Part shown: in pieces, positions 7,156 to 13,293 of the stretch
Layout: every line of letters starts with the position of its first letter
Numbering within the stretch: position 1 is the stretch's first letter
Assembly (NCBI GenBank): GCA_023461495.1
Contig: JAEYLA010000237.1
Location: 1-14,648, forward strand
Direction of reading: 5' to 3'
Origin: Bacillota bacterium
GTDB taxonomy: Bacteria; Bacillota; Clostridia; Christensenellales; CAG-138
Length of the DNA stretch: 14,648 nt
Notes under the pieces: model-generated
Told to the model about the DNA's origin: nothing
The model's input: the letters and a program-made list of their open reading frames with translations, nothing else
The model's database searches: none
Made by a program: the position numbers and the translations under genes

Positions 7156-7554
7156 GTGGTAGTCTTTAAAATTGCCGTATTCGCGCTGCTGGCAGCGTCC
7201 GTCATTGTGCTGGTACGCACCTACAGGCCGGAGATGGCCATGCAAATCGGTATTATATCCGGAATGATGCTTTTGATCTATATCGTGCTGCAAACAAGCG
7301 GTATTTTGGAGAGCATCTCTTCCATTTCGGCGCGCTATGGGATCGATACCGGGTATATCGGGTTGCTGATTAAAATTATCGGCATCGCATACATCGCGCA
7401 GTTTGCGGGGGAGATCTGCAAGGATGCGGGAGAATCCTCGCTCGCTTCCAAGGTAGAGCTTGGTGGACGTGTTTTAATACTGGCTGCGGCGCTTCCAGCG
7501 GCACTATCGCTGCTTGATATGGTAGCATCGCTGATTCCGGCAGGCGGCACATGA
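7156..7554 (+). CDS. spoIIIAD: Stage III sporulation protein AD
   Basis: A 132-residue polytopic membrane protein of the SpoIIIA complex, homologous in part to SpoIIIAC. Four hydrophobic segments are visible, with the conserved middle region containing YIGLLIKIIGIAYIAQFAGE and CKDAGESSLASKVELGGR. The start is GTG 7156, because AAGGAGGGG (7141-7149) lies 8 bp upstream right after the spoIIIAC stop; an upstream in-frame ATG at 7108 lies inside spoIIIAC. The length matches Bacillus SpoIIIAD almost exactly with this start. The stop overlaps the spoIIIAE start as ATGA. Confidence 0.94.
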   Translation: MVVFKIAVFALLAASVIVLVRTYRPEMAMQIGIISGMMLLIYIVLQTSGILESISSISARYGIDTGYIGLLIKIIGIAYIAQFAGEICKDAGESSLASKVELGGRVLILAAALPAALSLLDMVASLIPAGGT

Positions 7555-8717
7555 AAAAGAGAATCGTTGTTCTGATTGCTGCGTGCCTGTTGTTGCTGCT
7601 TCCGCTTACAGCGATGGCGCAGCCGCCGCAGGAGATTGTGGACGGCGTACAGAACGCCCTGGAGGGCGCTGACGTCGGTGGGTGGAATGATACGTATTCT
7701 GGCCTTCCGGAAGACGTGCGCGCGTTGTGGGGCGGCAAAGACCTGTATACGCTCATCAGCGGCTATGCATTGGGCGAGGGCGATTTTTTAGGCGCGACAG
7801 TATCGGAGACGATCTCCAACCTGTTCGCCGCGCTGTTGCCGGATGTGATGCCCATGCTTGTGAGTTTACTTGCCATAGCGGTACTGAGCGGATTTTTGCG
7901 CGCCATGAGCGAGGCCGGGATGAGCGGCGTCAATGAAATTGCGGGATTTGTGTGCCAGTGCTTTGCAATCGGCGTTGCGATGGTATCCTTTCTTTCTCTT
8001 GCGGACCTTGCGCGGGACGCGATAGAACGAACGTCCGCGTTTGTGGAGCTTGCGTTTCCGGCGCTCCTTACACTTTTGACAGCCGGAGGCGGAATTGCTT
8101 CGGCAGGCATTTTTCAGCCAGCCATGACCATGCTCTGCAGCGGCGTTTCCGTCGCATTGCAGACAGTGGTGCTCCCTGTAATCCTCATGGGCGGCGTATT
8201 CGGCATGCTCAACAATATTACCGGCAAGGTACAACTCGGCCAGTTTTTTAGCCTGAGCAAGACGGTAGCCAAATGGATGATCGGCCTGATTTCCACGCTC
8301 TATTTCGGCGTTACCTCCCTGCAGGGGCTGACAGCCGCCTCGTTTGACGGGGTCTCCATCCGCACCGCAAAGTTTGCACTCGATAAAATGGTGCCCATTG
8401 TCGGCGGCATGGTGTCAGGCACAGTAGATACCGTATTGGGCTGCGCCGTGCTTGTCAAAAATGCAGTGGGGGTTGCGGCGATCCTCATCGCATTTGGCAT
8501 CGTCATCGTACCGCTCATCCGGATTGGCATCGGCATGCTTTCCTTCCGCCTGGCGGCGGCGGTATGTGAGCCCATTGCGGATGCGCGCATTCCAAAGATG
8601 CTTGCTTCCCTTGCGGATGTGCTCACCTATCTGTTTGCGGCGGCGGCTTCGTTAAGCATCATGTTCATGATCACGGTGGGGCTGATTATGGGTGCGGGCA
8701 ACGCCGCGATCGGTTAG
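7551..8717 (+). CDS. spoIIIAE: Stage III sporulation protein AE
   Basis: SpoIIIAE is the large polytopic membrane component of the SpoIIIA channel. The 388-residue protein begins with a likely signal peptide (KKR, a hydrophobic core, and AMA|Q near residue 23). A soluble segment of about 70 residues follows, then about seven hydrophobic helices (for example AVLSGFLRAM, LTLLTAGGGIASAG, VVLPVILMGGVFGMLNN and the C-terminal SLSIMFMITVGLIMGAG). Length is close to the Bacillus protein (about 399). The ATG overlaps the spoIIIAD stop (ATGA), so translation is probably coupled. Confidence 0.95.
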   Translation: MKKRIVVLIAACLLLLLPLTAMAQPPQEIVDGVQNALEGADVGGWNDTYSGLPEDVRALWGGKDLYTLISGYALGEGDFLGATVSETISNLFAALLPDVMPMLVSLLAIAVLSGFLRAMSEAGMSGVNEIAGFVCQCFAIGVAMVSFLSLADLARDAIERTSAFVELAFPALLTLLTAGGGIASAGIFQPAMTMLCSGVSVALQTVVLPVILMGGVFGMLNNITGKVQLGQFFSLSKTVAKWMIGLISTLYFGVTSLQGLTAASFDGVSIRTAKFALDKMVPIVGGMVSGTVDTVLGCAVLVKNAVGVAAILIAFGIVIVPLIRIGIGMLSFRLAAAVCEPIADARIPKMLASLADVLTYLFAAAASLSIMFMITVGLIMGAGNAAIG

Positions 8718-8729
8718 GGGGCGATTTTC

Positions 8730-9023
8730 ATGCAAAACGCGCTGTATCAGATTACTCTGCTTATTGCAGGGACCGCGGTTGTGACCACGCTGCTTGAGGT
8801 GTTGATCCCGCAGGGAAAGCTCAAGAAAACCGTGCTGTTTGCAATTGGGCTTGTATTCCTGCTCTCCATTGCAGCTCCAATCGGCGGGCTTGTAAATTCC
8901 ACTTCCACGTTGAAACTTTTTACAGAAAACAATGGCGCGAATTCTTCCGCGCCGCAGGCAACGCCCAATTATGAAGACCTGCTGCGCAAGTATTACGAAC
9001 AGGGCATTGAAAAAGGCGGTTAG
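8730..9023 (+). CDS. spoIIIAF: Short stage III sporulation protein AF without the C-terminal domain
   Basis: Position in the operon and the N-terminus identify this as SpoIIIAF: two hydrophobic helices (about 6-27 and 33-54) around the linker LEVLIPQGKLKKTV. The product has only 97 residues, against about 206 in Bacillus subtilis. In that species the part after the second helix folds into a ring-building motif. Here only about 40 polar residues follow (STLKLFTENN to GIEKGG). The stop is TAG 9021-9023 and spoIIIAG starts 57 bp later, so there is no room for the missing domain. The start ATG 8730 has AGGGGG upstream. A frameshift remnant is not visible. Function may be limited to the membrane part. 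Confidence 0.82.
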   Translation: MQNALYQITLLIAGTAVVTTLLEVLIPQGKLKKTVLFAIGLVFLLSIAAPIGGLVNSTSTLKLFTENNGANSSAPQATPNYEDLLRKYYEQGIEKGG

Positions 9024-9080
9024 GTGGATCGGTTATCATGCGGCCGATAAAACGCTCAACGCAGAAGGGGGAAGATCGTA

Positions 9081-9713
9081 TTGGACGCGAAAAAGAAATC
9101 CAAATCGGCTGAGGCCGGCATATTGGGACGCATCGCGGCAAAGCTCAAGGCGGATAAGAAATTGGAAATGGCAGTCTATGTCGGCCTTGCGCTGTTGATT
9201 GTGGTTCTGTACCTCTCCACACTGTTCCCGAAGGAAAGCCAGCAAGCCGCGCTGCAGCCGGAGGCCAAGAGCAATGTATATACTTCACAGACGGAGCTGG
9301 AGGTGGAACAACGGCTGGAAAACGTGCTTTCCAGCATCCGCGGGGCCGGACGCGTGGAGGTGATGATCACGTATGAAACGGGGCCGGAGATTGTGACGGC
9401 CATGAATACGGATACCAATACCAACCGCTCTGAAACCGTGGACAACGGCAAGGAAAGCAAGGTTGAGCAGCAGACGGAGTCAAAAAAGCCCGCCACGGTT
9501 TCAGGTGGCGGCGGTACGGAACCGATCGTCATTACCGAAAAGCAACCCTCGGTGCGTGGTGTGATCGTGGTGGCGGAGGGTGCGGACAATATCAAGGTAA
9601 GGATGGATTTACAGCGGGCGGTGCAGACGGTGCTTGATGTCCCCGCTGCAAATATTGAGGTGTTTGCGCTTGGAAGTGCGGATGCCGCAGCAACAACTAC
9701 CAATCAGAAATAG
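9081..9713 (+). CDS. spoIIIAG: Stage III sporulation protein AG
   Basis: SpoIIIAG forms the large ring of the SpoIIIA-SpoIIQ channel in the outer forespore membrane space. The 210-residue protein has a short basic cytoplasmic N-terminus, one membrane helix (about 29-49, EMAVYVGLALLIVVLYLSTLF) and an extracytoplasmic ring-building domain. The first part is ENVLSSIRGAGRVEVMITYE (80-99) and the second GVIVVAEGADNIKVRMDLQRA (160-180) with the final strand NIEVFAL. They are split by a polar insertion (about 105-150), as in the Bacillus protein. The start is TTG 9081 behind AAGGGGG; an upstream in-frame codon is followed by a stop. It lies 57 bp after the short spoIIIAF. Confidence 0.94.
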   Translation: MDAKKKSKSAEAGILGRIAAKLKADKKLEMAVYVGLALLIVVLYLSTLFPKESQQAALQPEAKSNVYTSQTELEVEQRLENVLSSIRGAGRVEVMITYETGPEIVTAMNTDTNTNRSETVDNGKESKVEQQTESKKPATVSGGGGTEPIVITEKQPSVRGVIVVAEGADNIKVRMDLQRAVQTVLDVPAANIEVFALGSADAAATTTNQK

Positions 9714-9735
9714 CAGTTTAGAAAGGGGAAGCGGT

Positions 9736-10248
9736 ATGAAAAAGAAGTATGGAGTACTCATAGGTCTGGTCGTTTTATTGGTGGTGGCGGTGTTTGTCAA
9801 TATCAGGCTGAACAATGCTTCGGGCGAAACTGCGCCGGAGCCTGTCAACGCCAGCCTGGATCAGACGAAAGGCGGCGTTGTGACAGAGGTGGACGCCGAG
9901 GAATATTTTGAGGTGTTCAGAACCGAACGTCAGAATTGGCGCAAAGAGGAAATCGCTTATATCGATGAAATTATCATGAATAAGGATACGGACGCAGAAA
10001 CGCTTGCGGACGCCCAGCAGCAGAAGCTTGCCATTGTCGGCAATATGGAAAATGAGTTTACCATTGAAAGCCTGGTAAAGGCAAAGGGGTTTGAAGACGT
10101 TGCCGTAAACATCAACGGCGGTACCGTCAGCGTCGTCGTCAAGGCGGAGGAAATTACAAGCAAGCAGGCCGCGCAAATTCTTGATATTGTATGCCGGACT
10201 ACCGATGTTGACGCGGAAAATGTCAAGGTATATCCTTCCGCGCGTTAA
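9736..10248 (+). CDS. spoIIIAH: Stage III sporulation protein AH
   Basis: SpoIIIAH is the mother-cell partner that binds forespore SpoIIQ across the intermembrane space. The 170-residue protein has an N-terminal membrane helix (about 6-22), a polar linker, a helical region with EEYFEVFRTERQNWRKEE (55-72), and a C-terminal ring-building fold with SLVKAKGFEDVAVNINGG (112-129) and ITSKQAAQILDIVCRTT (140-156). It is shorter than the Bacillus protein (218), mainly in the linker. ATG 9736 was chosen because GAAAGGGG precedes it; the longer frame to 9634 overlaps spoIIIAG. It is the last gene of the operon, and its stop codon lies inside a hairpin. Confidence 0.94.
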   Translation: MKKKYGVLIGLVVLLVVAVFVNIRLNNASGETAPEPVNASLDQTKGGVVTEVDAEEYFEVFRTERQNWRKEEIAYIDEIIMNKDTDAETLADAQQQKLAIVGNMENEFTIESLVKAKGFEDVAVNINGGTVSVVVKAEEITSKQAAQILDIVCRTTDVDAENVKVYPSAR

Positions 10249-10260
10249 AAGCGCGGAAGG
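10234..10260 (+). terminator. Hairpin at the 3' end of the spoIIIA operon
   Basis: CCTTCCGCGC (10234-10243) pairs perfectly with GCGCGGAAGG (10251-10260) around the loop GTTAAAA, which contains the spoIIIAH stop codon. A strong stem at an operon end suggests termination, but the following bases (ACCCGTATGTTTTAGC) are only weakly T-rich, so it is not a textbook intrinsic terminator. It may instead protect the transcript 3' end. Confidence 0.45.
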
Positions 10261-10295
10261 ACCCGTATGTTTTAGCAATTTTATGGAACCCTTTG

Positions 10296-10324
10296 TTTGC
10301 ATTAACAATCGCATCTGTTATAAT
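10296..10324 (+). promoter_or_regulatory. Vegetative (sigma-A) extended -10 promoter of asp23
   Basis: A perfect -10 TATAAT (10319-10324) is preceded by the extended element TGT (10316-10318) and, 17 bp upstream, by TTTGCA (10296-10301; 4 of 6 to TTGACA). This is the best vegetative promoter in the window. It gives asp23 and the genes after it expression separate from the spoIIIA operon, with a leader of about 55 bases. Confidence 0.82.
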
Positions 10325-10387
10325 AGTAAGACCGGATGCGCATCAAACGGTGCCGGAGATGCAATGGAAAAGGAGGTTTGCTCTTTT

Positions 10388-10837
10388 ATGGACAACAGCA
10401 ACGAGATCATTCCCATAATCAAAGGCGAAGAGGGCGGAAAAATCGTGTTCGCTACGGATGTCATTGCGACCATTGCCGCGCTTGCGGCTGCGGACGTACC
10501 TGGCGTTGCGGGCATGAGCGGCGGCATGGTGGAAGGCATTACTGAAATGCTGGGCCGCAAAAACCTTACAAAAGGTGTTAAGGTCGAAGTAGGTACGGAA
10601 GAGGCCGCTGTCGATGTGAGCGTTATTATCAAATACGGTTATCGCATTCAGGATGTGTGTTCCCAGATTCAGCAGGCAATCCGGGGCGCTGTAGAAACCA
10701 TGACCGGGTTGCGGGTGGTGGAAGCCAATGTCTACGTGCAGGCGGTCAACTTTGAAACGGAAGAGCCTGTGCGTGAAGAAAAGCCCAAGAAAGAAAAGCC
10801 GGAGCCCAAGCCGGTTGACCCGCCCCGCGTAAAGTGA
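10388..10837 (+). CDS. Asp23/Gls24 family envelope stress protein
   Basis: This is a 149-residue DUF322 (Asp23) protein. In Staphylococcus, Asp23 is a very abundant protein tethered to the membrane by AmaP and linked to cell envelope homeostasis. The core motifs are GKIVFATDVIATIAALAAAD (17-36), GVKVEVGTEEAAVDVSVIIKYG (63-84), and VETMTGLRVVEANVYVQAV (102-120). The last 28 residues form a proline- and charge-rich tail (EEKPKKEKPEPKP). The start ATG 10388 is 11 bp after AGGAGG; ATG 10364 is an in-frame alternative with a weaker site. It has its own promoter, is followed by a terminator-like hairpin, and lies upstream of amaP, the expected partner. Confidence 0.93.
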   Translation: MDNSNEIIPIIKGEEGGKIVFATDVIATIAALAAADVPGVAGMSGGMVEGITEMLGRKNLTKGVKVEVGTEEAAVDVSVIIKYGYRIQDVCSQIQQAIRGAVETMTGLRVVEANVYVQAVNFETEEPVREEKPKKEKPEPKPVDPPRVK

Positions 10838-10851
10838 CGCCTCGCGGCCAT

Positions 10852-10898
10852 GCTGTCCGCAAACGTGCGGTTTCGCGGACAGCGGGCTTGTTCTTTTT
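10852..10898 (+). terminator. Intrinsic terminator or attenuator between asp23 and amaP
   Basis: GCTGTCCGC (10852-10860) pairs with GCGGACAGC (10875-10883); AAAC and GTTT can extend the stem after a bulge. A T-rich run (TTGTTCTTTTT, 10888-10898) follows. It starts 15 bp after the asp23 stop. It could make asp23 more abundant than the downstream genes, which suits a protein known to be far more abundant than its membrane anchor. Confidence 0.72.
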
Positions 10899-10982
10899 AT
10901 AGGAGGCTTATTTTATACGCCGGGATTGGACAAGCTGCAAGGGAACCATAAAAATCCAGGAAGGCTTTTAGGAGAAGGGATT

Positions 10983-11546
10983 ATGAAGGCGAAGCTCTTT
11001 GATCGGATATTGCTGGCGTTGCTCCTGATTGTGACGCTTGTTCTTTCGCTGCTGCTCATCGCGCTTTCCGCGCGTATTCTGCCGGTGGAGAATATTCTGG
11101 CATTTGTGCAGTTGATGTATACCGGCGTCAACAACGCGGTAATTCTGGCGGCCACGGGCCTTGTGCTCTTCCTCATCACGGTGCGGCTAATGTTTGCGGG
11201 CAGCGGGAATAAAAAAGAGGTGCAACCAACGTCTACCTTGGTACAGGCGACGGAACTTGGCGCAACGTTTATTACGCTTTCTGCGATCGATAGCATGGTG
11301 CAGAAGCACTGCAGGGCGAATAACCGCATCCGCAATGTGGTCAGCTGTGTGCGCGCCGTACGGGAAGGCGGCGTCACCTTAAGCGTGCGTCTCGCGCTGA
11401 TGCCGGATACCGATATCCCCACTCTTTCCACGGAGCTTCAAAAAACGCTCAAGGAATATGTGGAAAGGAATTCGGGCATCAACGTGCGCGAAATCGGCAT
11501 CCTTGTGGAAGATACCTCGAGCAATCCGAAAAGCCGCGTGGAATAG
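10983..11546 (+). CDS. amaP: AmaP-like alkaline shock response membrane anchor protein
   Basis: This 187-residue protein has two N-terminal membrane helices (about 9-31 and 52-71) followed by a cytoplasmic domain of about 110 residues that resembles Asp23. Segments include ATFITLSAIDSMVQKHC, a VRAVREGGVTLSVRLALMPD strand pair, and a final INVREIGILVED strand. AmaP anchors Asp23 to the membrane in Staphylococcus; the adjacent asp23 supports that role here. ATG 10983 was chosen because AGGAG (10970-10974) lies 8 bp upstream. A TTG at 10926 would add 19 polar residues before the first helix and is 19 bp from an AGGAGG at 10901-10906, so it is unlikely. Confidence 0.88.
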   Translation: MKAKLFDRILLALLLIVTLVLSLLLIALSARILPVENILAFVQLMYTGVNNAVILAATGLVLFLITVRLMFAGSGNKKEVQPTSTLVQATELGATFITLSAIDSMVQKHCRANNRIRNVVSCVRAVREGGVTLSVRLALMPDTDIPTLSTELQKTLKEYVERNSGINVREIGILVEDTSSNPKSRVE

Positions 11547-11570
11547 CGCGGATGGAATGAGGTGGCACCC

Positions 11571-11801
11571 TTGCCTGGATGGAAAGAAAGAGTTTATCAT
11601 TTTTATACGGAGCACAAATGGACAGTCTGGCTCGTTGCGCTGGGCCTGTTGATCGGGATTTTGATATTGACGATCAATTTCTGGCGCACGTTGCTTTTGA
11701 TGATACTGGTTGGAGTGTGTTTTTTAATTGGGAGCCTGATGGACAAAGGCGGATGGGAAATGGTGAAGGCCTTTCTGGATCGCATTTTGCCCAAGAGATG
11801 A
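11571..11801 (+). CDS. DUF2273 small membrane protein
   Basis: A 76-residue protein with two hydrophobic helices: WTVWLVALGLLIGILILTI and FWRTLLLMILVGVCFLIGSL. The pattern, including the G-L-L-I-G repeat, NFWRTLL and a KGG-containing tail, matches DUF2273 proteins. In Firmicutes these are found between amaP and nusB or beside Asp23 genes and are thought to take part in the same membrane assembly; their exact role is not known. I chose TTG 11571 because GAGGTGG (11559-11565) is 5-6 bp upstream. GTG 11562 is in frame three codons earlier but overlaps that site. Confidence 0.87.
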   Translation: MPGWKERVYHFYTEHKWTVWLVALGLLIGILILTINFWRTLLLMILVGVCFLIGSLMDKGGWEMVKAFLDRILPKR

Positions 11802-11832
11802 GAAAAGCGAACCGGGAGGTTAATGCCTGCTT

Positions 11833-12243
11833 ATGAGCAGAAAAATCGCGCGTGAAGTTGTAATGAAACTGATTTTTGCCCGAATGCTTGGCGGAGAGAA
11901 TGACTATCGCTGCATCCTGGAGCAAACCGGAATTGAAGAAGAGCCCCCTCAGGAAGATATTGAATTTGCGGATCATCTTGTTGCCGGCATTGCGGCGGGC
12001 ACAGACGAGATCGATGCGCTCATCGGCAGCAACGCCATTGGCTGGTCGGTAGGCCGTATGCCCAAGGTGGATCTTTGTATCCTGCGCATCGCGCTTTATG
12101 AAATGCTGCACCGGGAGGATATCCCGCACAGTGTTTCCATCAACGAGGCGGTGGAGCTTGCCAAGCGCTTTGCGGGGGACAAGTCGCCTGCGTATATCAA
12201 CGGTATTCTGGGGACGCTTTCCAAGCAAATTGAGCGCGTATAA
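11833..12243 (+). CDS. nusB: Transcription antitermination factor NusB
   Basis: NusB binds boxA RNA with NusE (ribosomal protein S10) and supports antitermination in rRNA operons. The 136-residue all-helical protein begins SRKIAREVVMKLIFA, has GWSVGRMPKVDLCILRIALYEM (residues about 70-91) and ends with ISINEAVELAKRF-like SINEAVELAKRFAGDKSPAY and INGILGTLSKQI, all family hallmarks. Length is typical. The ribosome binding site GGGAGGT (11814-11820) is 12 bp from ATG 11833, slightly distant. An ATG at 11823 in another frame is followed by a stop after 10 codons. The gene comes 31 bp after the DUF2273 gene, the usual Clostridia order. Confidence 0.95.
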   Translation: MSRKIAREVVMKLIFARMLGGENDYRCILEQTGIEEEPPQEDIEFADHLVAGIAAGTDEIDALIGSNAIGWSVGRMPKVDLCILRIALYEMLHREDIPHSVSINEAVELAKRFAGDKSPAYINGILGTLSKQIERV

Positions 12244-12329
12244 GCAAGATACAAGGTGGCCGGGACGACAGCGGAACCAACCTGCATCAAGCTGTTTACC
12301 ACTTCCATAGCTATTGCAAGTCAATTCGG

Positions 12330-12395
12330 GCATCGTCTATTTATGAAGGACGATGCTTCGTGTTCGTTTAGGGGATGCAAGGCTCTCCATTTTTT
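12330..12395 (+). promoter_or_regulatory. Structured leader upstream of folD
   Basis: The 192-bp nusB-folD gap holds a perfect 8-bp hairpin, GCATCGTC (12330-12337) with GACGATGC (12349-12356) and an 11-base loop. A weaker GGGGA/TCTCC hairpin (12371-12388) follows, trailed by A and six T. The second could be a weak intrinsic terminator. GCATC of the first left arm could also pair with GATGC at 12374-12378, so the structures may compete. I see no conserved tetrahydrofolate or ZTP riboswitch core. No convincing promoter is visible either. Confidence 0.35.
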
Positions 12396-12435
12396 AGCAT
12401 ATCGTTCAACTGATACAGAAAGGATAGGTGGCACT

Positions 12436-13293
12436 ATGGCAAAAGCACAATTGATCGATGGGAAAGCGGTCGCTGCGGCGCAGCGGGAGGCGCTGCTGCC
12501 GCATATTGCGCGGTTGAAGGCTTCGGGCACAACGCCCGGCCTTTGCGTTATTCTGGTAGGAAAGGATCCCGCTTCCGAAAGCTATGTCGGCAGCAAGGAG
12601 CGGATGGCATCCGCATTGGGCATGCACGGTAGTGTCCAGCGCTTGCCGGAAGAAACCACACAGCAGGAGCTGATGAAGCGTATTGCGGCGTTGAATGACG
12701 ATCCTCTGGTACATGGCATTTTGGTGCAGCTTCCGCTGCCGAAGCATATCGACCCGTCTGTTGTGGCGTCTGCCATTTTGCCGGAAAAGGATGTGGATGG
12801 GCTTCATCCTGCCAATGCCGGCAAGCTGCTCTCAAAGGAGCCGTGCCTGGTGCCCTGTACGCCCAACGGTGTGATTGCGCTTATTGAAAGCACCGGCACA
12901 AAGATTTCAGGAAAGCATGCCGTGGTGGTTGGACGCAGCGATATCGTAGGGAAACCCGCCGCCATCCTTCTGATGCACCGGGACGCTACGGTCACAATTT
13001 GCCATTCCCGCACAAAGGAGCTTGCCGCTTATACAAAACAGGCGGATATCCTTGTCTGCGCCATCGGCAAGCCCGGCATGATTACGGCGGATATGGTCAA
13101 GCCCGGCGCTGTCGTGATCGACGTTGGCACGAGCCGTGTAGACGGCAAGCTGTCCGGAGACGTTGCGTTTGAGCAAGTGAAGGAGGTTGCGGGCCACTTA
13201 ACGCCGGTTCCCGGCGGTGTTGGTCCAATGACGATTGCTATGCTGATGAAGAATACTGTGGAGGCGGCTGAACGGCAGGCGGGGCTCATATGA
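12436..13293 (+). CDS. folD: Bifunctional methylenetetrahydrofolate dehydrogenase/cyclohydrolase FolD
   Basis: FolD interconverts 5,10-methylene- and 10-formyl-tetrahydrofolate with NADP(H) in cytoplasmic one-carbon metabolism. The 285-residue protein has the substrate-site motif VGKDPASESYVGSK (41-54) with Y50 and the catalytic lysine K54, the signature PEKDVDGLHP, the Rossmann dinucleotide segment VVVGRSDIVGKP, and the C-terminal PVPGGVGPMTIAML. All expected motifs are present and length is typical. ATG 12436 follows AGGATAGGTGG; the frame is open up to 12256, but that part has no site and no homology I recognise. The stop overlaps the xseA start (ATGA), so these two genes are coupled. Confidence 0.97.
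   Translation: MAKAQLIDGKAVAAAQREALLPHIARLKASGTTPGLCVILVGKDPASESYVGSKERMASALGMHGSVQRLPEETTQQELMKRIAALNDDPLVHGILVQLPLPKHIDPSVVASAILPEKDVDGLHPANAGKLLSKEPCLVPCTPNGVIALIESTGTKISGKHAVVVGRSDIVGKPAAILLMHRDATVTICHSRTKELAAYTKQADILVCAIGKPGMITADMVKPGAVVIDVGTSRVDGKLSGDVAFEQVKEVAGHLTPVPGGVGPMTIAMLMKNTVEAAERQAGLI

Noticed and set aside
11559..11570. GGTGGCACC resembling the T-box antiterminator core
   Set aside because: It is the ribosome binding site of the DUF2273 gene; no specifier stem, full T-box sequence or terminator surrounds it. A similar GGTGGCAC before folD is rejected for the same reason.
11823..11855. Ten-codon mini-ORF overlapping the nusB start
   Set aside because: The ATG is only about 2 bp from the ribosome binding site, too close for efficient use, and the peptide is not recognisable.
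12412..12417. GATACA as a -10 element for a folD promoter
   Set aside because: No acceptable -35 sequence lies 16-18 bp upstream, so I did not annotate it.
12244..12435. Tetrahydrofolate or ZTP riboswitch in front of folD
   Set aside because: The conserved core sequences of these riboswitches as I know them are not present; only generic hairpins are seen.
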